Positions 1-9,323 of a stretch of DNA of 64,000 nt are shown in pieces. The stretch comes from an uncultured Roseibium sp. (GTDB lineage: Bacteria; Pseudomonadota; Alphaproteobacteria; Rhizobiales; Stappiaceae): contig NZ_CANLVF010000002.1 in the NCBI RefSeq assembly GCF_947494555.1, positions 310,001 to 374,000 on the forward strand. The letters run 5' to 3'. The stretch's first letter is position 1. Every line of letters begins with the position of its first letter. Made by a program: the position numbers and the translations under genes. The notes beneath the pieces were generated by a model, which saw only the letters and a list, made by a program, of their open reading frames with translations, was not told the DNA's origin and searched no databases.

Positions 1-783
1 GTCGTCCGTCCCGCAGTCGAGTTCGACCGAGCGCCCGTTCATCCTGCCGGCACCGAGTTGAGCGGCCACTTCCTGCGCCGCGCCCGGCTTCGTCCAGACT
101 TTCAAACGGATCGGCAGACCGGCTTGAGCCCGCAACTTGCCGAGTTCGTCATCGGCGACGAGTTGCCCTTTTGACAGGATCAGGATCCTGTCGGTTCTGG
201 CCTCCAACTCAGTCAATGCATGGGATGAGAGCAAAACCGTTGCGCCCTTCTGCGCGATTTCGCCAATCAGCTGATAGACATTCTGGCGAGAAATCGGATC
301 GAGACCCGTCGTTGGTTCGTCAAGAAGAACCAGCTTCGGGTTGCCGATCAGTGCCTGCGCCAGCCCGAGGCGTTGGCGCATGCCCTTCGAATATGTTCCA
401 ACGCGCCGTTTGCTTGCATCCGCGAGCCCTACCTGTTCCAGGAGTTCCAGGGAACGGGCAGAAGGCTCGCCCTTGAGGCGCGCATAGAAACGAATGACCT
501 CCTCACCGGTAAGGGCACTCGAAAAGGCGACTGATTCTGGCAGATATGCGGTGCCCTGACGGGCGGGATTGCTTCCGGGTGCACATCCCAGTACCGAAAC
601 GTCTCCACTGTCACGCCGCAGGAATCCGAGGACCATTTTGAACAGGGTTGTCTTTCCGGCGCCATTGTGTCCAAGCAGCGCGACGCGCTCGCCGGGCTTC
701 AACTCAAACGACACCCGGTCGACAGCGATGTTGCCCTTGAAGCGCTTTGTGAGCGATTGAACGGAAAGCGTTGAATTTGTCAT
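1..783 (-). CDS. nosF: NosF, ABC transporter ATPase for nitrous oxide reductase maturation (3' part beyond window)
   Basis: The reading frame starts at the ATG at 783 and stays open to the window edge, giving 261 codons of an expected roughly 300. It shows Walker A GHNGAGKTT near residue 38, the signature YSKGMRQRLGLAQA, Walker B LVLLDEPTTGLD and the switch histidine in LSSHAL. NosF is the cytoplasmic ATPase that works with the membrane protein NosY and periplasmic NosD to supply sulfur or copper for the CuZ centre of NosZ. The start overlaps the nosD stop by 4 bp (ATGA), as expected for translational coupling. nosY and nosL would be expected just left of the window. The Nos identity rests on domain pattern plus neighbours. 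Confidence 0.95.
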   Translation of the reverse strand, partial: MTNSTLSVQSLTKRFKGNIAVDRVSFELKPGERVALLGHNGAGKTTLFKMVLGFLRRDSGDVSVLGCAPGSNPARQGTAYLPESVAFSSALTGEEVIRFYARLKGEPSARSLELLEQVGLADASKRRVGTYSKGMRQRLGLAQALIGNPKLVLLDEPTTGLDPISRQNVYQLIGEIAQKGATVLLSSHALTELEARTDRILILSKGQLVADDELGKLRAQAGLPIRLKVWTKPGAAQEVAAQLGAGRMNGRSVELDCGTDD

Positions 784-2063
784 CCCTGAACTCCCGCGTT
801 TGGTTCACGGCGTGTGGGTGGCTGCATGAGCGGTGCGTTGTCGACAATCCCTCCGGGCAGGAGGGCTGGAAACTGGGCTTGCGTCCAGCGCAGCAACTGG
901 ACAGCAGGACTGCCGACCAGAAGCTTGGCGGAGGGCTGGGTCCACAGCACCTGATCGACCAAGTCGTTCGGGCGATAGGCGGTATCGGCCAGACCGTCGC
1001 CATTCATGTCGAAGGCAGCGTGATCACTCCAATAATTTCCGCGCCCGTCCGTACTCCAGTCGAGCATCCGGCTGCCGACATATTTCACCTGTGTCCTGTT
1101 GCGGATGAATGCATTGCCCTGGAATGTGTTCTTGGCGGACCCGGCTGTGAAATGAATGCCTATCGGGCAGCCTTCGAAACGGTTGTCTTTCACGCTGTTT
1201 TTGTTGGCGTTGTACATGAACAGGCATTTTTCGCCGCCGCCGGACACATGGTTGCCGCTAATTTTCGCGCGGTTCGCATAGTTCAACATGAGGCCGTGCT
1301 TCAGGTCACCGATCGAAACATTGTTGCGTATCGTCAGACGATCCGAAAACATCAGCGCATAGCCGATGTCGTTGCCGATCGAGACGTTGTTTTCCACCAC
1401 ACCGCTGTTGCCATGCATGTAATGCACCGCGAAGCGCAGGCTTTCGAAGTGGTTGTTCCGGAACGTGTCCTTGTGGCTGGTGTTGACGAAGATCCCGTCG
1501 CGGCCATAACGGATCGTGTTGTATTCCGCCAACAGGTCCGGCGCGTTCCAGACATAGATACCGTTACCGCGTTCGTTTCTGCGCAGGTCGCGTCGGCCTT
1601 CAATCAGGTTGTTCGAGACCGTGGCATTACGCGCACCGTGGACATCGACACCTGTCAGATTGCTGAGGATCTTGTTGTTACGGACAATCGCCCGGTGGGC
1701 TTTCTTGGTCAGTTTTACGCCGGCATCAAGGGTTTCGTGGGAAAGGCCTGAGCCGGTCAGGATCAGACCGTCCACCGTGACATCGGGCACGGTCACAGTA
1801 ATCACACTCCCGTTTCCACTGCCGATGATCCGCGCTTTGCCACCGCCATCGAGTGTTATGGGTTTGTCCAGCGTTACCGGACCTTGATGATCCCCTGGTG
1901 CAAGCCGGAGAAAGTCCCCGGCTTGTGCTTGTTCAATCATGTCCTGCAACGCACCCTGCCCTGCCGGAACGGACCACTCCTCCCCACCAGCCGGTCCGCA
2001 AACCAATACGGTGGTGATGAGCAGGCCCACCGTTTCCACCAGATTGCGCAGAGTGCGACGCAT
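780..2063 (-). CDS. nosD: NosD, periplasmic copper-processing/CuZ maturation protein
   Basis: A 427-residue protein with an N-terminal hydrophobic signal sequence (residues about 8-28, followed by GGEEW) and then a right-handed parallel beta-helix. The helix shows as repeated N-rich coils such as IVRNNKILSN, VSNNLIEG, FRNNHFES and IRNNVSIGD (PbH1 repeats, CASH domain). NosD acts in the periplasm with the NosFY transporter in assembly of the CuZ cluster of NosZ. It begins 3 bp after the nosZ stop and overlaps nosF by 4 bp, so it is co-transcribed with both. Length is normal for the family. A long open frame on the opposite strand (771-1751) is an antisense shadow. Confidence 0.95.
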   Translation of the reverse strand: MRRTLRNLVETVGLLITTVLVCGPAGGEEWSVPAGQGALQDMIEQAQAGDFLRLAPGDHQGPVTLDKPITLDGGGKARIIGSGNGSVITVTVPDVTVDGLILTGSGLSHETLDAGVKLTKKAHRAIVRNNKILSNLTGVDVHGARNATVSNNLIEGRRDLRRNERGNGIYVWNAPDLLAEYNTIRYGRDGIFVNTSHKDTFRNNHFESLRFAVHYMHGNSGVVENNVSIGNDIGYALMFSDRLTIRNNVSIGDLKHGLMLNYANRAKISGNHVSGGGEKCLFMYNANKNSVKDNRFEGCPIGIHFTAGSAKNTFQGNAFIRNRTQVKYVGSRMLDWSTDGRGNYWSDHAAFDMNGDGLADTAYRPNDLVDQVLWTQPSAKLLVGSPAVQLLRWTQAQFPALLPGGIVDNAPLMQPPTRREPNAGVQG

Positions 2064-2066
2064 TGG

Positions 2067-3977
2067 TCAGGTTCCTCTTGGCTCGACAAACATCCGCCCA
2101 CGCATTTCCATGTGGAGCGCGTGACAGAACCATTGGCAATAGAACCAGTGGACACCAGGGCGTTCTGCAATGAACGTTACTGACGCGGTCGCCTGCGGCC
2201 CGACTTCCATCGCGACACCGTAGTTCGCAAGACAGAAGCCATGCGTCAGGTCATCGATGTCGTCGATATTGGTGACATAGACCGTCACCTCATCGCCCTG
2301 TTTCACGGTGAATTTCTCAAGGCTGAATGTCGGGGCGACAGAGTGCATGTAGACCCGAACCTTGTTGCCGTCACGGATCACGTCGGCACCATATTCAAGG
2401 TCGACCCCGTCTGCCTCGGCCTGCTTGATGGCATCTTCGAAGCTCGGATCTGAGCGATCCCAGACAATCGCCGGATTCACTTTCGAACGATGAACGATGA
2501 TGCTGTCATGAGGCTCGGCAAAGGTCGGGCCGTCATGAACCACCGTCATCTCATCGCCCGAAATATCAATAAGCTGCTCATTCTCCGGTTTCAGCGGACC
2601 GACATTCAGGAACCGGTCCTTGGAAAACTTGTTCATCGAAATCAGCCACTTGCCGTCCGCCTCCGCGGTTTCGCCCATGGAGGTGGAATTGTGGCCTGGC
2701 TGGTAGTGCACATCGACTTTGGAGATGATCGGATCGACGGCCTCGCCAGCATAGGACCGAACGGCCTTGTCCATGTTCCACTTCACGACCTGGCTGTCGA
2801 GGAACAGTGTGGTGAAACAATTGCCCTTGCCATCGAAAGCGGTGTGAAGTGGGCCAAGGCCGAGCTCCGGTTCGCCGACAATCGCCGAGCGTGGATCGGC
2901 GTTGTCGTCAAAGAGCGCATCCACTTTCGTGACATCGATGATCGAAACCGTCGGGGACAGTTTGCCGTTGATAACGATATGTTTCTTGTCCGGTGCGGCA
3001 TTACAGCCGTGAGGACTGTTCGGGATCGGGATGTACCGCGTGAACTGAGAGTTCGCCTCCTTCCGGCCGTCGACAACCGGAACACCTTTCATTTCGGTGT
3101 AGTTGCCGGCAGCGACAGCCTCTTCAATTGCCTTGATGTTGAAGACAACGCAGTGGTCCAGCTCGTTTTCGGTCATTTCGGCAAGGTTGGTGCCCATTTC
3201 CGAGTTGTAGCTGGTGGAAAAGGCGTATTTTCCCTGGTAGTCGGCATCGGTGTTGTCGAGGTTGCCCGAGACAATCACCTGCCAGGCAACCTTCATCTCG
3301 TCGCCGTCAATGGCGGTGAAGATGCAGGCATACTGGTCCGGATCATCCAGGATCTTGCCGTCGTTGACGAGCGGGGCTTCATGCTCGCCGTTGGCGAAAA
3401 TGTAGCCTGTGCGGGGATATTTCTGTGGCCGCATGCCATGGATGTCATGTGCGTTCGGGATCTCGATGATCTTGTCGCATTTCATCGTGGTGCAGTTGAT
3501 GCGGGCAACTCGCACGTTCGCCTTGTCGTTTGCAAAGATATACCGGCCGTCATATGTGCCGTCTGTAAAGGACATATGCGGATGGTGCAGGTCACCGTTG
3601 TCGTAGGTGACCTTGCCCTGCGCAGCGAGGAAGGCCTTTGTTTCCGGTAGCAGCCCTTCGGTCAGAACCTTCAGCGATTCATTCGTCTGCCCCCAACCCG
3701 TAGCCGAGCACCGGTTGACGACCGGTATCCTCATGAGTTCACGCATGGAGGGAACACCCAGAATGCGGACTTCACCCGTCTGTCCCGACGACCAAAAGCC
3801 GTAGTATTCGTCGAGTTCACCTGGCGCCATCTCGAATTTCTGATGGCCGTCCTGTGCAAAAGCCGAGTTGGCTCCGCCTACGGCAACAGCGCCCATACCG
3901 GCAACGACGGCTGTTTTTGCCGTCCCTCCCAAAAGGTCCCGGCGGGACACACCCATTTGGTTTTCTTTCTCCTTCAT
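2067..3977 (-). CDS. nosZ: NosZ, nitrous oxide reductase (Tat-exported, clade I type)
   Basis: A 636-residue periplasmic enzyme reducing N2O to N2. The N-terminus has a twin-arginine signal (SRRDLLGG at residues 11-18, then a hydrophobic stretch ending at about SAFA), marking the Tat-dependent clade I type. CuZ histidines lie in a seven-bladed propeller (for example [24 protein letters not shown]). The C-terminal cupredoxin domain carries the CuA motif [12 protein letters not shown] (Cys-x3-Cys, His, Met). The start was chosen because AAGGAG lies 8 nt upstream of the ATG at 3977; an internal Met at residue 8 could also fit the Tat signal. It lies 29 bp after nosR and 3 bp before nosD. Confidence 0.98.
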   Translation of the reverse strand: MKEKENQMGVSRRDLLGGTAKTAVVAGMGAVAVGGANSAFAQDGHQKFEMAPGELDEYYGFWSSGQTGEVRILGVPSMRELMRIPVVNRCSATGWGQTNESLKVLTEGLLPETKAFLAAQGKVTYDNGDLHHPHMSFTDGTYDGRYIFANDKANVRVARINCTTMKCDKIIEIPNAHDIHGMRPQKYPRTGYIFANGEHEAPLVNDGKILDDPDQYACIFTAIDGDEMKVAWQVIVSGNLDNTDADYQGKYAFSTSYNSEMGTNLAEMTENELDHCVVFNIKAIEEAVAAGNYTEMKGVPVVDGRKEANSQFTRYIPIPNSPHGCNAAPDKKHIVINGKLSPTVSIIDVTKVDALFDDNADPRSAIVGEPELGLGPLHTAFDGKGNCFTTLFLDSQVVKWNMDKAVRSYAGEAVDPIISKVDVHYQPGHNSTSMGETAEADGKWLISMNKFSKDRFLNVGPLKPENEQLIDISGDEMTVVHDGPTFAEPHDSIIVHRSKVNPAIVWDRSDPSFEDAIKQAEADGVDLEYGADVIRDGNKVRVYMHSVAPTFSLEKFTVKQGDEVTVYVTNIDDIDDLTHGFCLANYGVAMEVGPQATASVTFIAERPGVHWFYCQWFCHALHMEMRGRMFVEPRGT

Positions 3978-4006
3978 GGCTGATCTCCTTGTTTGCCCAT
4001 TGAAGG

Positions 4007-6250
4007 TTAGGCAACCGGCTCAGGCGCTGCCGTCTTGGCGGTCGCCTCCGGTTTTCCAAGCCCGGTCTGCTTTTCAAAGCGGCGCCTTTTCGCGAGCTTC
4101 TTGATGCAAACGGGACATTTCTGATCGTGCTGGTAGAGAACCTGGCAGTGCAGGCAATTCAGGCACTCGTTGGGATTGATGTTGCCTTCCGGATGGATGG
4201 CCTGGACCATGCATTCCTTGGCGTAGCGGTGACACGGATTGCCGCAGTCCCGGTAACGTTTCAGCCAGTCGAACATTCTGAGCCTTGCCGGAATGGCCAG
4301 CGCCGCCCCGAGGGGGCACAGATACCGGCAGTAGAATCGCTCGATGAAGAGGCCTGCGACCAACAGGGATACTGCGAAAAGCACAATCGGCCACGCACGC
4401 TGGAACTTCAGGATGATCGCCGTCTTGAACGGTTCGACTTCCGCGTAGTGTTCGGCAACGTCCAGGGAATAGAGAGACAGGCCGAATAGCCCCAGAAAAA
4501 TCATGTATTTGAGCGGCCACAGGCGCTCATGCAGCCCCCAGGGCACTTCAAATTGCGGAATACGGGCAAGTTTTGCCAAACGGTTCGTCAGTTCCTGCAA
4601 GGCACCGAAGGGACAGAGCCAGCCGCAATAAGCCCCCCTTCCCCAGAAAAGCAGCGCGGCGGCAACCGAGAACCACAGAAGGAAAACCAGCGGATCCATC
4701 AGGAAGGCATCCCAGCTGAATTCGCTCGTGAGTGACGAGAAAAACGCCATCACATTGACGACGGAGAGCTGTGCGTTTTCGATCCACCCGAGCCAGACCA
4801 GCGTGAAGGTCAGAAATGCGATCCGGAACCAGAACGTGAAGCGTTCATTGTGGGTCACTTGCATCTGGAAAAAGAAGACCAGCGTCAGAATGACGATGGC
4901 GGTTGCCAGAACAACAATGTCAATCTGGCGGTCATTCCAGATCCGCGTCCACAAAGCCCGTACTGCTTCGTCATCGGAGACAGCTGAACCGGCACCGCCC
5001 ACTTCAAAGCCGGTTGCAGTTGCGTTCACGGCGGTAGGTATCGTCTTCAGATAGTCATCAGGCAACTCATAGCCGAGATCAAAGGTCAGGAAGACTTTGT
5101 CAATCGGTCCAACGGCCCGTTGCACAAGGAGCTGCAGGCGGAAGTCCTTTGCAGGGTCAAACCCGATATCTGCCGGGATGACGAAAAGATCCATTTCGAC
5201 GAACGAGGGTGCGCCGTCGGCGACGATCTCACCGAGGCGTTTGTGCTGCTTGTCGAAGAACCGTGCGGAGACATCGTGCTGGATCATCTGGATCCGGTCG
5301 AAGATGCCACCGCGAACATATCCTGATCCCTTGAACGAATAGCGGCCGCGCCCCATCACAAGAAGGGCATGCTCACCTTCCTTCAAGCGTTTCTCGAGAT
5401 TGGCGTACTCGGCTTCACCCAGTAAAGAGCGGCCAATCGTCGGCACGTCCGCGAGCGCTACATAAAGATCAATGAATGTGTCCGTGTCCGCACCGGCTTC
5501 GGGGCGCGCAATTGCGCGCTCATCACCCTGACGGGCAAAGGCATCGTTGACCTGTGCAACGTCCAATGACATGCGGCGCACCGAGCCGTTGCCGAGCAAG
5601 GTCATCCAGTCGAGAACTTCCTGGCGGCCAAAGTCGATTTCCCTTTTCGGCCCCAGTTCGGCGACTTCGAGCGCCAATCCGCCCAGACCAAGCGCACGGG
5701 CAACCTTGAGGCCGGAGCGCACGATGGAATCATCGATCACCATGATCGTCACCGTCGCACCGGAAATGATATCGAGTTCGTGCGCGGAACCACCGCTCTC
5801 TGCTTCGGCTTTCAGGTCAAGACCGGCATATCCTTCCGTCACGGCTCGGACCTTGGACTCCGGTATGCCGATCAGCACAATCGGTTCTGAATGCTTGACC
5901 AGCCGGACACCGGTAACGACGGCGTTCTCATCGACACCGACCAGTGTGTGGATCGGTTTGCCAGAATATCCCGTGGTGGACACAAAATCCGAGGTCAGGA
6001 ACACCCAGCCAACGGTGTCATTGCCTTTGAGAGCGGGTACGACAGGAACATCTTTCCGTGGAACTCCGAAACTGTCGGCACCCGGGACCAGTTCGGCTGG
6101 CTGAACCTTGTCAAGAAATCGCGTGACTTCAGCACCGGCAGCGATGGCGACCGGGCTGACCGCAATGGAAAACATCAGACTGGCGGTCAGGCAGAGAAGA
6201 CCGAAAATATGAAAGAGAGGACGCACCTCGAGCGCTTCAGCAAGTGTCAT
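4007..6250 (-). CDS. nosR: NosR, membrane flavo-iron-sulfur protein supporting N2O reduction
   Basis: A 747-residue polytopic membrane protein needed for nosZ expression and electron supply to NosZ. In order it has a signal/TM segment, a periplasmic FMN-binding domain with the flavinylation motif SGATVT (about residue 165), several TM helices from about residue 425, two motifs CGWLCPFG and CRYLCPLG, and a cytoplasmic ferredoxin-like end ([21 protein letters not shown]). One oddity is that the first cluster reads [12 protein letters not shown]: Tyr stands where I would expect a third Cys of a C-x3-C-x2-C-x3-C ligand set. It is first in the nosRZDF operon, with an FNR/NnrR-type box about 50 bp upstream. 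Confidence 0.95.
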   Translation of the reverse strand: MTLAEALEVRPLFHIFGLLCLTASLMFSIAVSPVAIAAGAEVTRFLDKVQPAELVPGADSFGVPRKDVPVVPALKGNDTVGWVFLTSDFVSTTGYSGKPIHTLVGVDENAVVTGVRLVKHSEPIVLIGIPESKVRAVTEGYAGLDLKAEAESGGSAHELDIISGATVTIMVIDDSIVRSGLKVARALGLGGLALEVAELGPKREIDFGRQEVLDWMTLLGNGSVRRMSLDVAQVNDAFARQGDERAIARPEAGADTDTFIDLYVALADVPTIGRSLLGEAEYANLEKRLKEGEHALLVMGRGRYSFKGSGYVRGGIFDRIQMIQHDVSARFFDKQHKRLGEIVADGAPSFVEMDLFVIPADIGFDPAKDFRLQLLVQRAVGPIDKVFLTFDLGYELPDDYLKTIPTAVNATATGFEVGGAGSAVSDDEAVRALWTRIWNDRQIDIVVLATAIVILTLVFFFQMQVTHNERFTFWFRIAFLTFTLVWLGWIENAQLSVVNVMAFFSSLTSEFSWDAFLMDPLVFLLWFSVAAALLFWGRGAYCGWLCPFGALQELTNRLAKLARIPQFEVPWGLHERLWPLKYMIFLGLFGLSLYSLDVAEHYAEVEPFKTAIILKFQRAWPIVLFAVSLLVAGLFIERFYCRYLCPLGAALAIPARLRMFDWLKRYRDCGNPCHRYAKECMVQAIHPEGNINPNECLNCLHCQVLYQHDQKCPVCIKKLAKRRRFEKQTGLGKPEATAKTAAPEPVA

Positions 6251-6294
6251 TCGCGACGTTGGAGCGATAATCCGTCTTCGTTTCGGGAAGTGTC

Positions 6295-6308
6295 TTGACG
6301 ATAGTCAA
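6295..6308 (-). promoter_or_regulatory. FNR/NnrR-type box upstream of nosR
   Basis: TTGACGATAGTCAA fits the TTGA-N6-TCAA consensus of the CRP/FNR family (FnrL, Nnr/NnrR, Dnr). Its centre lies about 51 bp before the nosR ATG. At a class II position (-41.5) transcription would start close to 6260, leaving a short leader. Oxygen or nitric oxide control of the nos operon is inferred from the motif and its position. Confidence 0.75.
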
Positions 6309-6356
6309 GCAGAGGAAAATTTGACCACCAAACTCATGTTTGGTTGAGGGACAGGG

Positions 6357-7607
6357 TCACTGCTGCAGCTCTTCCCGGGGCCGCGATGGCCTTGGGCGTG
6401 TCAGGATTGGAAAGTAGATCCAGACAAAGAGCGCAAAGGCTCCGGTCCACATCAATCCGGAAATCAGCATCACGGCAAAATAATCGAAAGCAAGATTTCC
6501 AAAGCTTCGGATCAGGGCCGCTACGATCACCATCAGATAGGCAAGCACGATCGGCCGCTTCACGATCAAAGGCCGTCCGCTGTGGCCTAGCGAAGCCCGG
6601 GTCATCATGGCCAGTGTCATGCTTCCGATAGCACCTATTGCAAGCAGATGCAGCGCCGCGGTTTCACTCATGTAGTCCAGGATCAGTGTACTCCCGTAGA
6701 CAAGATAACCGGCTGCCAGCAACAGAAAGGCGAGATGCAGGATCCAGAGGATCGGACTGTTGCGGACGGCCCATCCATTCCACGCGGACAGTCGCAAGAT
6801 ATTGGTTGCTCCGGCTGCAATTGCGATACAGCCAAGCAAAAACTGCGGCACGAACGGAAACGCTGCCAGCGTTGCCAGGAGGGCCGAAAGAACACCTAGC
6901 CTATCCAGCCAGGCGTTTGATCGCGGCAAGGCTCCTGCGTACCCGTCCCTGTTGAGCGCATTCCGCGTAAATGCCGGAACGACCCGTGCGCCGACAATTG
7001 ATATCATCGCAGCGCTTGCGAATACGCCAACGCGGACACCCGCCTCCGCCGTTCCGCCGCTCCAGCCGATCCAGCCGATCCAGTCCAGGTGCATCATCAG
7101 GTTGCCGAGGAACAGAGTGCTGAGCAGAAACAGGAAAATCATGTTTCTGACCTGTGATTTCCGGGCCAGGCGCCCGAGAATTGCCATCGACAGAACGGGA
7201 ATGAAGGCTAAATCGACGACCGCAACTGCAATCGGATCAAAGGCGCTCGAAAACCAGACACCGAGCCTTCCCAGCAGCCAAATGAAGCCACTAACCGCCA
7301 CGAATTTAGCGCCAGCCTCTTCGGTACCGGTCCAATTCGGTACCGCAGTGATGAAAAACCCTGCCATCACTGCCATCGTGTATCCGTAGACCATTTCATG
7401 TGCGTGCCAGAGATGCGGCGCCATCGACATGGGAAGTGATACAAAAGCGGCCCCGGCTGCATGCACAGCAAGCCAAGCTGTCCAGGCCAGCATGGCAAAC
7501 ACAGAAAACAGACCAGCACAAAGGAAGTAGAAGCGAAAACCGCTGGTCAGGACAATCGGGCAACCGCCTATTCTGCTGACGTTTTTCCGTTGAAGGGTTG
7601 CAGCCAT
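6357..7607 (-). CDS. nnrS: NnrS family heme- and copper-containing membrane protein
   Basis: A polytopic protein with about 12 TM segments, 416 residues from the chosen start. Typical NnrS features are the early FRFYFLCAGLFSVFAMLAW and the histidine motifs WHAHEMVYGY and AAGATNILR. NnrS proteins protect cells against nitric oxide stress and are co-regulated with denitrification genes, matching its place beside nosR. The frame is open to an ATG at 7700, but that start would put the FNR-type box at 7709-7722 immediately before it. With the box at about -41 the transcript begins near 7675, so I prefer the internal ATG at 7607 (MAATLQRKN). It has its own box and is probably separate from nosR. 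Confidence 0.9.
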   Translation of the reverse strand: MAATLQRKNVSRIGGCPIVLTSGFRFYFLCAGLFSVFAMLAWTAWLAVHAAGAAFVSLPMSMAPHLWHAHEMVYGYTMAVMAGFFITAVPNWTGTEEAGAKFVAVSGFIWLLGRLGVWFSSAFDPIAVAVVDLAFIPVLSMAILGRLARKSQVRNMIFLFLLSTLFLGNLMMHLDWIGWIGWSGGTAEAGVRVGVFASAAMISIVGARVVPAFTRNALNRDGYAGALPRSNAWLDRLGVLSALLATLAAFPFVPQFLLGCIAIAAGATNILRLSAWNGWAVRNSPILWILHLAFLLLAAGYLVYGSTLILDYMSETAALHLLAIGAIGSMTLAMMTRASLGHSGRPLIVKRPIVLAYLMVIVAALIRSFGNLAFDYFAVMLISGLMWTGAFALFVWIYFPILTRPRPSRPREELQQ

Positions 7608-7708
7608 AAAATCACTTTCTGTCGGTCTTGTTCCGGGGCCAAGGCCATGCCCTGCCCCAAAGCCCTCCCAACCGCCATTCATGGTCACCGGATCTGGCAT
7701 CCAATGTC

Positions 7709-7722
7709 TTGACCATGGTCAA
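7709..7722 (-). promoter_or_regulatory. FNR/NnrR-type box upstream of nnrS
   Basis: TTGACCATGGTCAA is a perfect 14-bp palindrome of the TTGA-N6-TCAA class, about 100 bp before the preferred nnrS start at 7607. It shares the half-sites of the box before nosR, suggesting one oxygen- or NO-responsive regulator controls both units. Confidence 0.75.
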
Positions 7723-8578
7723 GTGCGACTGCCGTTCAACGCGAACTTCATTTGGCGAATTCTCCACTATCCGCTTCTCTGCGCAAGGTTCCGTGCGCGC
7801 GTTAGTGGCGAGCCGTCTGATCAATCGGGAATCGACCAAACTCCGCGATCCGCGGACCGCCCAAACGATGCAAATCGAGTGCGCGAAAGCAAGCAACGGC
7901 ACGTGATCAGAAGGTTCACCTGTCTTTCAGAAATGCCGGGTTAGCAAGGTGCGCACTTGCGACACCCTGGCCCCAAACAGGCTGGCCAGGTGGAGACGAA
8001 GGAAGTTCTTCGGAACTGCCATGAAGTTACTCTCGCCTGAGGCCAGAACAAAGCGACCAGTACGACATATTTTCAACCACAAATGATCTTATGTCACAGC
8101 GGGAGGCGATCTGCATGGCTCACTGGAAAACCGGTGTGGGTAGACAGGAACCGAGAACGCCTGAGTAGGTCCTTTCGCATAAGACAAGACGCGATTGCTG
8201 TGTAGTCACATTAGTCGTCGTAGACGTTTGACCGTGCCTGTGTGTGTCTCTGCTTAGAAGCGAAGCCTTGATTTGTAGCTTGTGCGTTATTTTTCCGATA
8301 CTTGCGATCAAAAGATAACCTGATATAGCAACAGCTCCTGACCGCATATTCAGCACGAAACTGCGACGCGGTTTGCCGCGAATACAGATGACCTGCAATC
8401 ACAAACATTCAGCATCGCACTTGTCGGCAATGTTTTCAATGCGGCTCGTCCTAGCCTCCGCAGCATTGCGGTGCGTCATCAGAGCGCCCACGGACGCGTT
8501 ATGACACAAAGATTGCCCTCTTTTGAAAAAATGCATTCGAAGCTGTTGCCAAGCGACAAAAAAGGGACAAATAATGTG
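7723..8578. other. Intergenic region between nnrS and the GntR regulator
   Basis: About 850 bp between divergent genes without a convincing coding region; short frames here have no recognisable motif or good ribosome-binding site. It holds a perfect 7-bp inverted repeat (CCTGGCC at 7966-7972 and GGCCAGG at 7984-7990) with an 11-nt loop and no T run. The nearby stretch at 7951-7995 looks vaguely like part of a tRNA read on the minus strand but cannot be folded into a cloverleaf. The right end should contain the promoter of the GntR gene. Confidence 0.5.
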
Positions 8579-8594
8579 ACCAATTGAAATTGGT
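8579..8594. promoter_or_regulatory. Candidate operator of the FadR-type regulator
   Basis: ACCAATT-GA-AATTGGT is a perfect 7-2-7 inverted repeat ending 18 bp before the ATG of the GntR/FadR gene. Its position fits an autoregulatory operator for the following operon. The link to this regulator is inferred from position and symmetry only. Confidence 0.5.
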
Positions 8595-8612
8595 TCCATC
8601 AAGAGACTTCGT

Positions 8613-9323
8613 ATGACAGAAGATCGTCCAACCCGGCGAAACTCCAGTCTGGCGCTCGAACGCCTTCGAATTCTCGTTGATCAGCTTGCAATGGACGGGG
8701 TACGGCAGCTTCCGACAGAGAGGGACCTTTCCGAACAAATTGGTGTCGGTCGCCGTGCTGTACGCAGGGCGCTGGAAGTGCTTGAAACCGAGGGTTTCAT
8801 CTGGCGGCGGCAGGGTGCCGGTACCTTTATCGGGTCAAAACCGCGCGACGGCGAACAGCAGCTCAGCAAACTGCCTGAAATGAGCAACATGCTCGAGGTG
8901 ATGGAAGTGCGCTTGCGCCTGGAGCCAGCCCTGGCGCAACTGGCCGCCATTCGGGCGACGCCGAAAGACATTGAGCAGATGCGCCATGTAGCTGACAAAG
9001 TCGGCGAAGCCGATGACATGGACGGGCGTGAATTGTGGGATGGCGCCCTTCACCGGGCCATCGCGAAGGCCGCAGGCAATACATTGTTCCTTGCGCTTTT
9101 CGACGTCGTCGACCGTATGCGGCAGAACGAAAACTGGCGCCACGTGCGCGAAGCACTGCGCACACGCGAGACGGTTTCACAATACAAGGCCCAGCATTCT
9201 GACATCGTTGATGCGATCGAGCGCCATGATCCCGTATCCGCCGAACGCTTGATGCGCCAGCATCTGCTCGCTCTTCAGGAACGCCTGCTTTTCCAGACCT
9301 CGGAACACGCCGGCAATGAGTGA
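8613..9323 (+). CDS. FadR/GntR-family transcriptional regulator (FCD domain)
   Basis: 236 residues. An N-terminal winged helix-turn-helix (about 14-75) carries the GntR signature LPTERDLSEQIGVGRRAVRR and RRQGAGTFIG. A C-terminal all-helical FCD ligand-binding domain (about 90-225) has the spaced Asp/His residues typical of metal-dependent effector binding (WDGALHRAIAKAAGN, QHSDIVDAI, MRQHLLAL). Its last 8 bp overlap the first ABC transporter gene, so it is part of the operon and probably represses it until the imported substrate or a breakdown product binds. A perfect palindrome lies just upstream. The effector cannot be read from sequence. Confidence 0.93.
   Translation: MTEDRPTRRNSSLALERLRILVDQLAMDGVRQLPTERDLSEQIGVGRRAVRRALEVLETEGFIWRRQGAGTFIGSKPRDGEQQLSKLPEMSNMLEVMEVRLRLEPALAQLAAIRATPKDIEQMRHVADKVGEADDMDGRELWDGALHRAIAKAAGNTLFLALFDVVDRMRQNENWRHVREALRTRETVSQYKAQHSDIVDAIERHDPVSAERLMRQHLLALQERLLFQTSEHAGNE

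Noticed and set aside
771..1751. A 326-codon plus-strand open frame opposite nosD
   Set aside because: It is the complement of a well-supported nosD with signal peptide and beta-helix repeats; it has no family features and reflects GC-rich codon bias.
2490..3650. A 386-codon plus-strand open frame opposite nosZ
   Set aside because: Antisense to nosZ, whose motifs are unambiguous; no recognisable protein pattern.
7608..7700. Upstream 31-codon extension of nnrS to the ATG at 7700
   Set aside because: The FNR-type box lies only 9 bp before that ATG, which would put the start codon upstream of the predicted transcription start; the extension is also Gly-rich and unlike an NnrS N-terminus.
7951..7995. 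tRNA-like stretch resembling the minus-strand tRNA-Pro around its anticodon
   Set aside because: It holds a 7-bp inverted repeat but no acceptor, D or T arm, so no tRNA or clear remnant can be supported.
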